The notes under the pieces are model-generated. The model saw nothing but the letters and a program-made list of their open reading frames with translations, ran no database searches and was not told the DNA's origin. A stretch of 64,000 bases of DNA from Paraburkholderia sp. BL25I1N1. GTDB taxonomy: Bacteria > Pseudomonadota > Gammaproteobacteria > Burkholderiales > Burkholderiaceae. The stretch lies in assembly GCF_003002025.1 (NCBI RefSeq), contig NZ_PVZB01000027.1, positions 1 to 64,000 on the forward strand, written 5' to 3'. How positions within the stretch are numbered: the stretch's first letter is position 1; every line of letters starts with the position of its first letter. Both the position numbers and the translations under genes were made by a program. Positions 7,441 through 17,308 of the stretch are shown piece after piece.

Positions 7441-10400
7441 TTACGGCGGCGACTGCTCACCGGCCGCGCGCAGAGGCGCATTCTCGGTGTGGCCGCCTGG
7501 AACGGCGAATTGAAAGATGGCCCCATGAGGCAGGTTCGCGGATGCCCATAATCGTCCGCCAAGTGCTTCCACGATCGATCGGCAGATCGACAGTCCCATC
7601 CCCATGCCCCCTGGTTTGGTCGTGTAAAAGGCCTCGAAGAGTTGGTCGAGGTTCGCAAGTGCGAGTCCCGGGCCCGAATCCCGAACTGCCACAACCACGC
7701 CGGCGGAGGTCGCCGGCTCGGTGCTAATCACCAATTCCCGCGCTCTCTCACCGGTGCCGCTCATCGCTTCGATAGCGTTGATGATCAGGTTGAGGATCAC
7801 CTGCTGCAACTGGATCCGGTCTCCCGAAATGAGCGGCAAGCCCTCCGCGAAATGGGTCAGCACGGAGACGCAGTTTTTCGCGGCTTCGCCGCGAGTCAGC
7901 TCAATGACCTCGCGAACCGTGTCGTTGATCTCCAACCGGTCCTTGCGCGACGGAGCCTTCTTGATGAGGGCGCGGATGCGGCCGATCACGTCGCTGGCTC
8001 GCCTCGCGTCCCTGACAATGCGATCGAGCGCCTGCCGGACCTCCTCCGGATCGGGTGGCCGGGCACGCAACCAAAGCAGGGCGGCCTCCGCATTGGTGAC
8101 TGCCGCCGCGATCGGCTGTCTGATCTCGTGGGCAATCGACGCGGTGAGCTGACCCATGGTGGCGACGCGATTCGCGTGCGCCAATTCCATCTGCATCTCG
8201 CGGTACCGGCGCTCGTTTTCCGCCGCTGCCGTCTCCGCGCGCTTGCGCTCGGTCAAGTCGAGCACAAAGGCGAGGCCGTTTTGCCGCGAACCTTCCATCA
8301 ACGCTGAGCCCACCAGTACCGGGACGCGCCGGCCATCCTTGCGGATATATTCTTTCTCGTAGGGTTGGCAACTGCCGGTCCGCCTCAGCGTTTCGACGTG
8401 CCGTAAGTCTGCTTCGCGATATTGCGGCGGCGTCATGTCCACCCAACTGATGTTGCCGGAAAGCAGATCTTGCCGGGTGTAGCCGACGATCTGCAGAAAT
8501 GCGTCGTTGGCCTCGGTGGCATTGCCGGAAAGGTCTCCAAAGAAGATTCCAATGATATTGGCATCAAAAAGGCGGCGGATGCGTGACTCCCGCTCTCGCA
8601 GTGCGGCGTAAAGCATTGCGTTCTCCAACGAGATCGCAGCCTGGGCGGCAAGCAGTTCCAGGACCGCCAGACGTTCGGGCGTAAAGGCATGCGTGGCGAG
8701 GTTGTTCTCCACGTAGAGCAGCCCGATCATGACGGATTGGCGCATGATCGGCAGGCAAAACACTGATTTCGGTTGCCGGCGGGCGAAATAGTCGTCCGTC
8801 GAAAACGGATTCGATTGCATCGCATCGGTCAGCAGCACCGGTTCCTGGCAGCGCCGGACGTAGTTGACGATCGATACCGGCAACACCGACTCGGATTCGG
8901 CCTGATCCATCCGCCATTGCACGCGAATCGCCTGCTGCTCGACGCTTGCCTCAACCGCGATGACCAGCCTTTCGTCTCGCACGAGCAGCAGGTAGCCTCG
9001 CTGGGCGCCGGCATTTTCGAGCATGAGGCGCATCAGCGTGCTGCCCAGGTCCTCCAGCACAATCTGGCCAGAGATGGCCTGCGAGGCTTTGGTGACCGCC
9101 AGCAGATCCAGTTGCGCAACGTTGCCCGGCGAAATGGTGGACGCAGAGGTTGCCTGCACGCGCAGTTGCGGCGGAGCCTGTTCGTCGAGTTGCCGAACCT
9201 TGCCAGCGGCACTCCAGCGGACATAGCAACGGCGCGCCTGTTCCAGATAGGCGCAGCCCGCAACGGTCAAACCGCGGGCAAGACAGAACCGCCCGGCAAG
9301 TTCATGCGCCATACCTTCGTTCTGGACAAATCCGTTCTCGCGCGCCGATTGAATGGCCACTTCGTAGAGGCGCATAGCCTCGGGGGCGCGCCCTTCAATG
9401 CGGGCAATTTCGCCCGAGACCAGCGCATGCTTGTCGCGGAACGTGGGTGGATTGGTATCGGCCCATTCGCGGAGTTGGGCCTCATGCTCTGTGAGAAGGT
9501 CGCGCCACGCGCGCTGCTTTTCGGCAGACGCGTTTTCATAAAGCGCGGTGACCGTCAGCGCCGCGTAGAGGAAATAGTCGATCGTCTCGATACGGCCAGC
9601 CTGCGCCCAAAGCAACGCCCTTGCCTTGCTGCTTGCCACCAGCGCCTCAGCGTAGTCTCCGGATAGGAACCGGGCCTTCAGCTTGAGGATCCAGTACCAG
9701 CAGATCATCATAGGCATGCGGTCTTCCGTCAGTTGCGCCTCGAACGCAGCTTCGCTGAACTGCGCGTCGTTGAAGGTGGACAAGCTCGCGGTGCGGCCCT
9801 GCATGGTCGCGATGAAGCGTTGCTGGCTTACGATGATGTCGACGACGTCGCCGAACCCGGCCTTCCGGACGAAATCCAGGGCGATTTCCGACTCGCGCCA
9901 TACGACGTCGAGCGGATCGTTCCGTAGGAGAAGGTCCGTGCTAGCCTGGATCATGCTGTAGCAAGCTGTCGAGAGGTTTCCCATCTCAGTCGCGGTGCGA
10001 AATGCCGCCCGATGAAAATCGATCCCCTTTCCGATCGGCTGGGTCCAGAAGGCGACATTTCCCATCGCGTACCAGACGTTTGCCTTGAAGGTCAGATACC
10101 CATGCTTCTCGACCAGATCGCATGCGAGCCTGCTGAAGCAATATCCATCCCTGTAGCGGTGAAAGATCGATCCGAGGATCTGTCCGACCCAGCCATAGGC
10201 CTGCGCCGACGCGTCGCTTATCCCATGGTTCATACTGATGTTCACCATGCGGAACATGTGCAGGCAAAATAGATTGAGGTCGGTGAAGTAGGCCGCATCG
10301 AAGATTGCCGAAAGTACGCGAACTGAAGCCTGTCGTTCCGGATCGGACATCAGCGGCAGTTCGATCAGACTCTCAATCGTGCGTCCCTCCAGATTGCGCC

Positions 10401-12981
10401 AGAGGGTCTCGTACTCGTCCTGAACCTGTTCCCAGCTGGGATGCGCTGGGATGTCGATGCCGAACAGGCGCAGGCATCTTAGTCCGCAGTCGATCGCCAG
10501 TGGATTCTCCGACTTTACGACGTGCAACTGAATCTTGAGGATGAAGGCCGCCGCCAGGTTGACTTTCGACCTTCCATGCTGCAACAGCTGCCCGATCAGC
10601 TGCTCGGCCATGTCGAAGTGACCACTCAGAAATTCGCACTCCGCCCGCTCGAGCCATAGGCCGAACATGAGCTCATACCGGTCGCCCCAGTTCTTCTCTT
10701 CGAGCAAGGCCATGCCCGCCGACAAGTAAGTGCATGCCGACGTGTAGGCCGCCGACGCTTTGGCCTTTCGCCCTGCTCGCAGGTTAACCGTGGCCACCTG
10801 CGCTTTCTCCTCGTCGACCAGCAACGCGGAACCACGATTGAACTGGCTCGCGACTTCAAACAGATGCTCAGCAAGCTGGTCCGTTGTCATGCTCGCCAGC
10901 AACAACCGGCCAATGCGCAAATGAACTTCTGCGCGGGATGCTTCAGCGATCAACGAGTAAGCCGCCTGCTGGATCCGGTCGTGCAGGAACTTGCCGTCAA
11001 AGCGGCTGCACGATATCAGATGTTCACGCGTCGCAGCCGCAAGGCGCTCTCCAGCCTGGCTCTCCGATTCCTGACTAACGAGCGCGAGATGATGCAAATC
11101 GAACCTGTTGCCGAGACAGGCGGCCACTTGCAGGGCTTCCTGGGTCGAGACCGGCAATTGCCTCAGCTTTTCCACCATCAGGTCGACCACGTTATCTGCG
11201 AGATCCTTCGCCTTGATCTGGTCAAGGTCTCCGTGCCATCTGTTGTGCTTCGCATCGTGCACGAGTAAGCCTTCCTTGTTGAGCGCGTTCAGGAATTGGC
11301 TAAAAAAGAGAGGGTTTCCCTTGGTGCGTTCATGGAGGAGGCGCGTCAGCGGCTCGCACACCACCGGCTCGGCACGAAGTGTATCGGCCATCAATTGGTT
11401 CAGATGCACGATCTGCAATGGCGCGAGCCGGATCTCCGTCACAGTTGCGTCAGCATGCCGGATCGCTTCGAGCGTGCGGATCAGCGGATGTCCCGTGCTG
11501 ACTTCATTGTCGCGGTACGCTCCGATCAGCAGCAGGTTGCGCACCTCAGGCTGAGTCATCAAGTGTTCGATGAACGCCAGACTGGCGGCGTCGATCCACT
11601 GCAGGTCGTCCAGGAACAGGACGAGCGGATGCTGCGCTTTCGCAAACACGCAAATGAATTGCCGCAGTACCGTCCGAAACCGGATCTTCGCCTCGGTGGG
11701 CGGCAAGTTCGGTACTGGCGCCTGATTGCCGATGAGGACCTTGACGAGAGGCAGCACGTCGACGATAAGCTGCCCGTTCGCACCGACGGCCGCCTTCACC
11801 TGCTCTCGCCAGTCGGCGATCCGCGTCTCGCTTTCGGCAAGAAGTTGCTGCACCAGTTCGCGGAACGCCTGCACGATGGTGGCGTAGGGGACGTCGCGTT
11901 GGTACTGATCGAACTTGCCGGAAACGAAGTAGCCGCGTCTCCCGACGATCGGCTTGCGCAATGCGTCGACCAGCGACGATTTGCCGATGCCCGAATATCC
12001 GGAAACAGTCGCCAGCGCCGACCGGCCGGTCGCAGCCACGTCCTCGAACGTGGTGAGAAGCATGGTTTCTTCCTCGTCGCGCCCATATAGCTTGTGCGGA
12101 ATCTGGAAGCGTTCCGACAGGTCCTCCGAGCCGAGCGCAAACGCCTCGACGCAAGCCTCTGCCTGCCATTGCGCCAGGCAGTGGTCCAGGTCGAATCGCA
12201 GACCATGCATGCTCTGATACCGGTCCTCCGGCAGCTTGGCCAGCAGTTTCATGACAATGTCCGATACTGTCCGCGGAACCGCAGGAGCGATGTCGCACGG
12301 TGCAGGCGGGACACGGGCAATATGGCAATGCGACCATTCCAGAGCGTCCTGTGCCTGAAACGGCAACTGGCCGGTAAGCATGCGATAGAGCATTACGCCG
12401 AGCGAATAAAAGTCGCTTCGGTAGTCAATCGGGCGGTTCAGACGGCCGGTTTGCTCGGGGGAGACGTAAGCCCAATCCGCCGCGGAAACGACGCCATCCT
12501 CCGGCGAGACGCTAAACGCTTCATGAGCCGCCGCGTTGCTCAAGTCCACCAGCAGAATCTGCCCGGTGTCCGGCGAGACCAGGATATTGGCGGGGTGGAC
12601 GTTACGATGAACGAATTGAGCCGCGTCGATGCCTGCCAGCACGCCGGCTAACTGACGGGCGATCAGAAGGCAGGCCGCGAAGTCGAGACGCATTCGAGCC
12701 AGAACGGATTCAAGCGAATCACCCTGGAAGTCCTCCAGTATCAGCACCAGCGATCCACCATCGTCGACCAGAGCGAGCGGCTTCGCAATTCCTGCTGCAT
12801 CTAACGACTGAAGCAGATGATATTCTCGCCTGAGGCGAGCGAATTGGGCTGCGTCCGCCGTTTCCGAACGAAGCAGTTTAAGCAGCACCGGCATCCCGTC
12901 ATTCGTGCGGCGGCCACGGTAGAGGTCTGAGCCCGCCGTGCTACAGATGCGCTCGAGGATCTGGAGATTTGCGATGGTCAT
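7441..12981 (-). CDS. Giant hybrid: Ser/Thr kinase-like domain, AAA-type ATPase, TPR-like helices, GAF, PAS and histidine kinase
   Basis: 1846 residues. In order: an STK-like domain (1-270), a predicted ATPase with Walker A GYSGIGKS (328-335) and Walker B LVLFLDDLQWID (about 453-464), a long helical TPR-like region (about 650-1250), a GAF domain (about 1290-1450), a PAS domain, a HisKA domain with SIAHEIRQPI (phospho-His about 1618), and a HATPase with GDRIQLQQVILNLIINAIEA and GMGMGLS. In the kinase domain the VAIK-type Lys35 and DFG-type Asp146 (DLS) remain, but the catalytic loop reads HRN, so the first domain is probably a pseudokinase. I chose the ATG at 12981 because GCAGGA lies eight bases upstream. 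Its partner is likely the FixJ-type regulator at 13660. The input signal is unknown. Confidence 0.9.
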   Translation of the reverse strand: MTIANLQILERICSTAGSDLYRGRRTNDGMPVLLKLLRSETADAAQFARLRREYHLLQSLDAAGIAKPLALVDDGGSLVLILEDFQGDSLESVLARMRLDFAACLLIARQLAGVLAGIDAAQFVHRNVHPANILVSPDTGQILLVDLSNAAAHEAFSVSPEDGVVSAADWAYVSPEQTGRLNRPIDYRSDFYSLGVMLYRMLTGQLPFQAQDALEWSHCHIARVPPAPCDIAPAVPRTVSDIVMKLLAKLPEDRYQSMHGLRFDLDHCLAQWQAEACVEAFALGSEDLSERFQIPHKLYGRDEEETMLLTTFEDVAATGRSALATVSGYSGIGKSSLVDALRKPIVGRRGYFVSGKFDQYQRDVPYATIVQAFRELVQQLLAESETRIADWREQVKAAVGANGQLIVDVLPLVKVLIGNQAPVPNLPPTEAKIRFRTVLRQFICVFAKAQHPLVLFLDDLQWIDAASLAFIEHLMTQPEVRNLLLIGAYRDNEVSTGHPLIRTLEAIRHADATVTEIRLAPLQIVHLNQLMADTLRAEPVVCEPLTRLLHERTKGNPLFFSQFLNALNKEGLLVHDAKHNRWHGDLDQIKAKDLADNVVDLMVEKLRQLPVSTQEALQVAACLGNRFDLHHLALVSQESESQAGERLAAATREHLISCSRFDGKFLHDRIQQAAYSLIAEASRAEVHLRIGRLLLASMTTDQLAEHLFEVASQFNRGSALLVDEEKAQVATVNLRAGRKAKASAAYTSACTYLSAGMALLEEKNWGDRYELMFGLWLERAECEFLSGHFDMAEQLIGQLLQHGRSKVNLAAAFILKIQLHVVKSENPLAIDCGLRCLRLFGIDIPAHPSWEQVQDEYETLWRNLEGRTIESLIELPLMSDPERQASVRVLSAIFDAAYFTDLNLFCLHMFRMVNISMNHGISDASAQAYGWVGQILGSIFHRYRDGYCFSRLACDLVEKHGYLTFKANVWYAMGNVAFWTQPIGKGIDFHRAAFRTATEMGNLSTACYSMIQASTDLLLRNDPLDVVWRESEIALDFVRKAGFGDVVDIIVSQQRFIATMQGRTASLSTFNDAQFSEAAFEAQLTEDRMPMMICWYWILKLKARFLSGDYAEALVASSKARALLWAQAGRIETIDYFLYAALTVTALYENASAEKQRAWRDLLTEHEAQLREWADTNPPTFRDKHALVSGEIARIEGRAPEAMRLYEVAIQSARENGFVQNEGMAHELAGRFCLARGLTVAGCAYLEQARRCYVRWSAAGKVRQLDEQAPPQLRVQATSASTISPGNVAQLDLLAVTKASQAISGQIVLEDLGSTLMRLMLENAGAQRGYLLLVRDERLVIAVEASVEQQAIRVQWRMDQAESESVLPVSIVNYVRRCQEPVLLTDAMQSNPFSTDDYFARRQPKSVFCLPIMRQSVMIGLLYVENNLATHAFTPERLAVLELLAAQAAISLENAMLYAALRERESRIRRLFDANIIGIFFGDLSGNATEANDAFLQIVGYTRQDLLSGNISWVDMTPPQYREADLRHVETLRRTGSCQPYEKEYIRKDGRRVPVLVGSALMEGSRQNGLAFVLDLTERKRAETAAAENERRYREMQMELAHANRVATMGQLTASIAHEIRQPIAAAVTNAEAALLWLRARPPDPEEVRQALDRIVRDARRASDVIGRIRALIKKAPSRKDRLEINDTVREVIELTRGEAAKNCVSVLTHFAEGLPLISGDRIQLQQVILNLIINAIEAMSGTGERARELVISTEPATSAGVVVAVRDSGPGLALANLDQLFEAFYTTKPGGMGMGLSICRSIVEALGGRLWASANLPHGAIFQFAVPGGHTENAPLRAAGEQSPP

Positions 12982-13202
12982 TTCCTTTGTCCTGCAACGG
13001 TCCATGCCTCATGTGTCTACAAATCTATAGCCGCGTGACCAGGAAGAGGAGCAACTGCGTTGCTACCGCTCGGTCGTGGAAACAATCCCGGCTGACTTAC
13101 ATGGTGTTTTGTTCAAACGGGTAAATGGCGGCACGAAACTGTGACGATTGTTTGCTTTCTAATCCTACTCAATCAGACTTGAATAAGTGTCAGCGACCTC
13201 AC

Positions 13203-13268
13203 CGCATCCAATACGTATGTATAGATCAGCCAGACCATTGACGAGGAAACTGCACGCGTTCGTAGAAT
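13203..13268 (+). promoter_or_regulatory. Promoter-like repeated element, copy 3 (plus orientation)
   Basis: It has an ATACGTATGTATAG block, then GCCAGACCATT, then GCGTTCGTAGAAT with TAGAAT at 13263-13268 as a possible -10. The spacing from GTATAG to the end of CGTTCGTAG is 47 bp, like copies 1 and 2, although the middle is less conserved. It lies between the kinase and the FixJ-type regulator and would fire toward the small reading frame at 13398. Confidence 0.4.
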
Positions 13269-13397
13269 GGCGTCTCGCGTTTTTCCAGGTTAAGTTGGCT
13301 TCATGGCGCACGGACGGAATCGGGCGCCGCTGAACCGAACTGCGAACGCGATGACCGCGACGGCACCTATCTGGCATCGGGGGCTCGGGCACTGGAA

Positions 13398-13688
13398 ATG
13401 AAATACCTCATACGGTTTTCTGTCGCGCTGGTTGCACTCGCGGCGTGCTGCGTTATCGGTCTTTCGGTACGGAATCACGGGTCTTTTGAGCGCCTTGTCA
13501 GCGCACAGTGGGACGCGCGCGACTATGTCGTAGAAACGTGCTATTCCAGCAGTGATCTCAATGGCTTACCTGAACGGCGGAATGCGGAACAGCCCACGCC
13601 AGCACGCATATATCATGCAGATGACACACGAAACATTGCAACTGCCGCGCCCCACGCTGTCAAACCGATCCTGCCGAATGCGGCTTAA
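13398..13688 (+). CDS. Possible small exported protein (unrecognised)
   Basis: A 96-codon frame starting with MKYLIRFSVALVALAACCVIG, a credible signal peptide or membrane anchor, followed by a polar tail without a domain I know. It lies 130 bp downstream of promoter-like element copy 3 on the same strand. Its last 29 bases overlap the 3' end of the convergent response regulator gene. The ribosome-binding site is weak (TGGAA directly before the ATG). It could be a real short target of the local regulator or a chance frame; similarity in related genomes would decide. Confidence 0.3.
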   Translation: MKYLIRFSVALVALAACCVIGLSVRNHGSFERLVSAQWDARDYVVETCYSSSDLNGLPERRNAEQPTPARIYHADDTRNIATAAPHAVKPILPNAA

Positions 13689-14334
13689 CCCCGAGCACTT
13701 CTGCCTTTCTGACGAGATCCGCTACCGAGCGGGCGGCCATTTTTTTCATCGCTTGTCCACGATGAACCTTTACCGTAATTTCGCTGAGATTCATTTCCGC
13801 AGCAATCTGCTTATTCAGCAGGCCGGCCACGACGAATTCCATGACCTGCTTTTCTCGCGGCGTCAATGAATCGTGGGAAATGCGGAGGGTAGCAATTGAT
13901 TGTTCGGCCAGGAGGCGCTCACGGTCACGGGTCAACGCATGAGTGACTGCATCCAGCATGTCCTGGTCGCGAAAAGGTTTGGCAAAAAAATCGAGAGCGC
14001 CGGCTTTCATGGCCTTGACCGACATGGCAATGTCACCGTGCCCGGTCATGAAAACGATCGGCATGCGAAGCGCGCTCTTTGCAACCTCCTCCTGAAATGC
14101 AAGACCGCTCTCGCCTCGCAGCCTGACATCGAGAACCAGGCAACTCGGTGCGTCATACTTCGGAAACGCCAGAAATTCGCGAGAAGAAGCGAACGTTTCA
14201 ACGCGCAGCCCAACGGAACGCAGCAGCGCGCCTAGCGCGAGCCTTATCGCTTCGTCGTCGTCGACAATGTAAACTACCGGTGGCACGCCTTCGTCAGTAC
14301 CTTTGATCGAAGTCGAATCTTGTCCCGAACTCAT
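13660..14334 (-). CDS. FixJ/NarL-type response regulator (receiver plus LuxR helix-turn-helix)
   Basis: 224 residues. The receiver domain has the acidic cluster DDD at 25-27, phospho-acceptor Asp69 in LVLDVR, the Thr in FMTGHGD and the Lys in FAKPF. The C-terminal LuxR-type DNA-binding domain has SLTPREKQVMEFVVAGLLNKQIA and SEITVKVHRGQAMKKM. I chose the ATG at 14334 because GGGAG lies six bases upstream. It sits between two histidine kinases (7441-12981 and 14565-16580), both on the same strand, and probably takes phosphate from one or both. It is the best candidate activator for the repeated promoter-like elements around it. Confidence 0.9.
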   Translation of the reverse strand: MSSGQDSTSIKGTDEGVPPVVYIVDDDEAIRLALGALLRSVGLRVETFASSREFLAFPKYDAPSCLVLDVRLRGESGLAFQEEVAKSALRMPIVFMTGHGDIAMSVKAMKAGALDFFAKPFRDQDMLDAVTHALTRDRERLLAEQSIATLRISHDSLTPREKQVMEFVVAGLLNKQIAAEMNLSEITVKVHRGQAMKKMAARSVADLVRKAEVLGVKPHSAGSV

Positions 14335-14564
14335 CAGAATCTCCCTGGCGGCAGAATGCGCGGCGAGGCTCGGCATACCGACACCGGTTCCATACCTCAT
14401 GCCGCAGCGAACGCTTCTTGCTCAATCTGTTTTCCTTCTGGACACGGCAAAATCGGCTGGCGCACCTCACTCGTGAGCAGGACGAAGATTTCTTGAGGTC
14501 GAGTCGTTCTGCTGGTCTGTGCTTGACGTCTGCCGTTGAGCGCACGCAATCGATGAAGATAATT

Positions 14565-16580
14565 CTAGGCTCCGGAATCAAAAGCTGACAGTGCCGTGCG
14601 AATGTGGTCAAGATGCTGTGGCGCACCTATTGCACTGCAACTTTGCGCAACTCCCTGGAATTCGCTTTGTGCCCGTGCGTCATCCGAGCGCTCGATGATC
14701 GCAGGCAGGCCGAACTGGAATGTCGCGCCGTGGCCCGGCCTGCTGGCTGCCGACATCCGTCCTCCGTGAGCTTCGACAATCGATTGACAGATCGACAATC
14801 CCATACCGAGTCCATTGGGTTTCGTCGTGAAGAAGGCATCGAATAGTCGGTCGGCGTTTTCTGGATCAATTCCCGGTCCTGAGTCCTGAACCGCGACGAC
14901 CAGATTTCCACCCTGGTCCATGTACGACTCGATGAGCAGATCACGGGGCCGGCCATGAATGCCGTCCATGGACTGGATTCCGTTCATCATAAGATTGATG
15001 ATCACTTGCTGAAGCTGAACCCGATCGCCCAGCAACGGGGGCAGCTCAGACGCCAGTCGAAGGCAGAGCGATACCTTGTGGCTCAAAACTTCGCGCTGCG
15101 TCAGGCCGACAACGTCATGGATCACGTCGTTGAGGTCCAGTCGCGTTTTCTGCAGAAAGTCCTTTTTGGCCAGCGTGCGGATATGGTGAACAATATCGCT
15201 CGCGCGCCGGCCTTCGCCAATCATGCGCGTCACGCAGTTCTGCACCTCCGCCAGTTCCGGGCTCGGGTGCCCCAGCCATCGCAGACAAGCTTCGCCGTTT
15301 GTGACAATTGCAGCGAGCGGCTGGCTGACCTCGTGAGCGATCGAAGCGCTTAGCTCTCCCAGCGTTGTCACTCGCGTAACACGCGCGAGTTCGGTCTGCG
15401 CCTCGTGCAACTTTTGCGCCGCCAGTTTCGCCGCGGTCACGTCCATTATCGCGCCCACAAATCGCCGCTTGCCAGGCTCATCGGTCACGACATGGGCAAC
15501 GACGTGAAGATGCTTGATCGACTTGTCCGGCATCAGCAGACGATATTCACAATCAAATTCCTGTTCGCCGCTCGTCGCCTTGTCGATCACCTGCCTGAAA
15601 AGAGCAACGTCGTCGGAATACACGCGTTGGAGCGTTAGCTCGACCGTGGGCGTGACGTCGAGGTCGTAGCCAAAGATCCTGAAACTTTGCTCGGACCAGA
15701 AAATTTCCCCGCTCGCCGGGTCCCAGCCGAAACTGCCGGTGAGACTCAGCTTCTGGGCTTCAGCCAGGTAGGCCGCCTGATTTCGGCGCAGCGCGTCTTC
15801 GGCGCGCTTGCGCAGCGTGATGTCATTGTTGGTTTCGAGCGCCGAGATTGGGCGTCCGTTCGCGCTGCGTTGTAATGACCAGCGGCTGAGTACCACGACT
15901 TGCGAACCGTCCCGCGTGGTATGAATGAGTTCGCCTTCCCAGCGCCCGGTCGTGAGCAACGTGTTCATGGTGTCGTCAAGAGAAACAGGAAAGCGCGTTT
16001 GCAAGAGTTGATGGGAAGTCTTGCCGAGTGCCTCCGCCTTTTTCCATCCATAGAGCTCCTCCGCACCGTGATTCCAGTACGTGATTACGGCGTTCATGTC
16101 GCGAACAAAGACGGTGTCGTGAGACAGATCGAGGAGCCTGGCCTGCTCGCGCGCTGCTTTGCCGAGCCAACGTACGCGTCTCACCAGTGTCGTGATGATG
16201 AGTGACGTAGTTAGAAAAGCAATCAGCGCTGCAAGATCGCGTAACTCGCCTACCCGAAAGGTGAAGATCGGCTGCGTAAAGAAAAAAGCAAGGCAGCCAA
16301 CGGCGGTTATCGAAAAAACCGCAGAAGTAACGAAGCTGTCCATTAATGACAGCAGCGCAATGATAATCAGATAGACAAATCCCGCTGTGCCAAGGCGAGC
16401 CCCGAGGTGAAAGCAGACCTTGGTGGCAATCGCCATGGCAACGCCACCCGCTAACCAAAGCCAAGCCAGATAACGTAGTCGGGCAATCTGCTCGACCCGG
16501 GTCTCTGATCGAAACAGCCGACGAGTTGGAAGGTAACGGAGCCGCTCCGACTGCTCGACCAATTCCGCGAAGAAATTCAT
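14565..16580 (-). CDS. Membrane histidine kinase (DUF4118-like, two PAS, HisKA, HATPase)
   Basis: About 671 residues. Four membrane helices of DUF4118/KdpD type at the N-terminus (about 30-140) are followed by two PAS domains (LLDLSHDTVFVRDMNAVITYWN and GSFGWDPASGEIFWSEQSFRIF with a PAC tail), HisKA with SIAHEVSQPLAAIV (His about 416) and HATPase with DRVQLQQVIINLMMNGIQSMDG and GLGMGLS. It has no receiver domain. The start is uncertain: the ATG at 16580 lacks a clear ribosome-binding site, and the frame stays open to a TTG at 16766. The FixJ-type regulator starts 230 bp downstream on the same strand, so the two are a likely pair. The kinase core is similar to that of the giant hybrid. Confidence 0.85.
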   Translation of the reverse strand: MNFFAELVEQSERLRYLPTRRLFRSETRVEQIARLRYLAWLWLAGGVAMAIATKVCFHLGARLGTAGFVYLIIIALLSLMDSFVTSAVFSITAVGCLAFFFTQPIFTFRVGELRDLAALIAFLTTSLIITTLVRRVRWLGKAAREQARLLDLSHDTVFVRDMNAVITYWNHGAEELYGWKKAEALGKTSHQLLQTRFPVSLDDTMNTLLTTGRWEGELIHTTRDGSQVVVLSRWSLQRSANGRPISALETNNDITLRKRAEDALRRNQAAYLAEAQKLSLTGSFGWDPASGEIFWSEQSFRIFGYDLDVTPTVELTLQRVYSDDVALFRQVIDKATSGEQEFDCEYRLLMPDKSIKHLHVVAHVVTDEPGKRRFVGAIMDVTAAKLAAQKLHEAQTELARVTRVTTLGELSASIAHEVSQPLAAIVTNGEACLRWLGHPSPELAEVQNCVTRMIGEGRRASDIVHHIRTLAKKDFLQKTRLDLNDVIHDVVGLTQREVLSHKVSLCLRLASELPPLLGDRVQLQQVIINLMMNGIQSMDGIHGRPRDLLIESYMDQGGNLVVAVQDSGPGIDPENADRLFDAFFTTKPNGLGMGLSICQSIVEAHGGRMSAASRPGHGATFQFGLPAIIERSDDARAQSEFQGVAQSCSAIGAPQHLDHIRTALSAFDSGA

Positions 16581-17308
16581 GGGGTATCGTGATATCAACC
16601 GGGCTAACTGATCTTTGTTGATGGCTTGAGCCGTTGTGCCCGTGAGTTGTGAGTCATCCGCAGACGGAGGGCCGCCACTCCCAGGTATTTGGCACGCCAC
16701 ACGACGCGCGTAGATGCGCGTTGCTGCAGCCCCTTCCGAGAGGCAACGAGACGTCTCCTTCGCCAATAACCTCGACGATCAAGGCAGCGGCGGGTTGTTC
16801 CGCTTTTGTCTTCTGGTAGATCGAGGCGAGGCCCGGCTTTCAAGCGGCGCACAACCTTTCTGATTTCGCTTCCCTGCCGGGCTTCGCTCCGGCATTGCGA
16901 CTGGACAAGCGCTCGCCGCGCCACAACGATCGGTACTATGTGAAGAAAGCCTTCTTCACTTACCCAATTCCCCGGCTATGCTCCTTACGGTCAGCAGTTT
17001 AGATGCGGCCTCGCGCTCCGGATTGACTGATCGTGCCATTCATACGAGAAATATGGTCTGTAAGTGCCACGGCCGGCCGTGGCCAGCGTGACAGCCGAAA
17101 CGCGGTGCGTGCCTTCACTGATGTGCGTCCTGCCTCGGATAAGATCGTCTCCGCGCTAAAACGCCCGGCGAAGGGCATCCATCACGGGCCCAATGACTCA
17201 CAAAGGTTCGCACCTCAAGTTCGGATCCCTACACTTCCACGAGCCCTGATTGACCTGGCAATCTCAGCGTCCTATCCTTTGTTTCCTGACCATAAGGAGG
17301 GCGAGAAT
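16581..17308. other. Intergenic stretch between divergent kinase and AraC genes
   Basis: No gene is supported here. It contains the divergent promoters by position, and a perfect inverted repeat at 16940-16959 listed separately. Reading frames on both strands lack recognisable products. Confidence 0.5.
16940..16959. promoter_or_regulatory. Perfect 8-bp inverted repeat (hairpin or operator)
   Basis: GTGAAGAA and TTCTTCAC are separated by four bases (AGCC), in the divergent gap between the histidine kinase and the AraC gene. No T-run follows on either strand, so an operator is more likely than a terminator. The function is inferred only. Confidence 0.35.
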
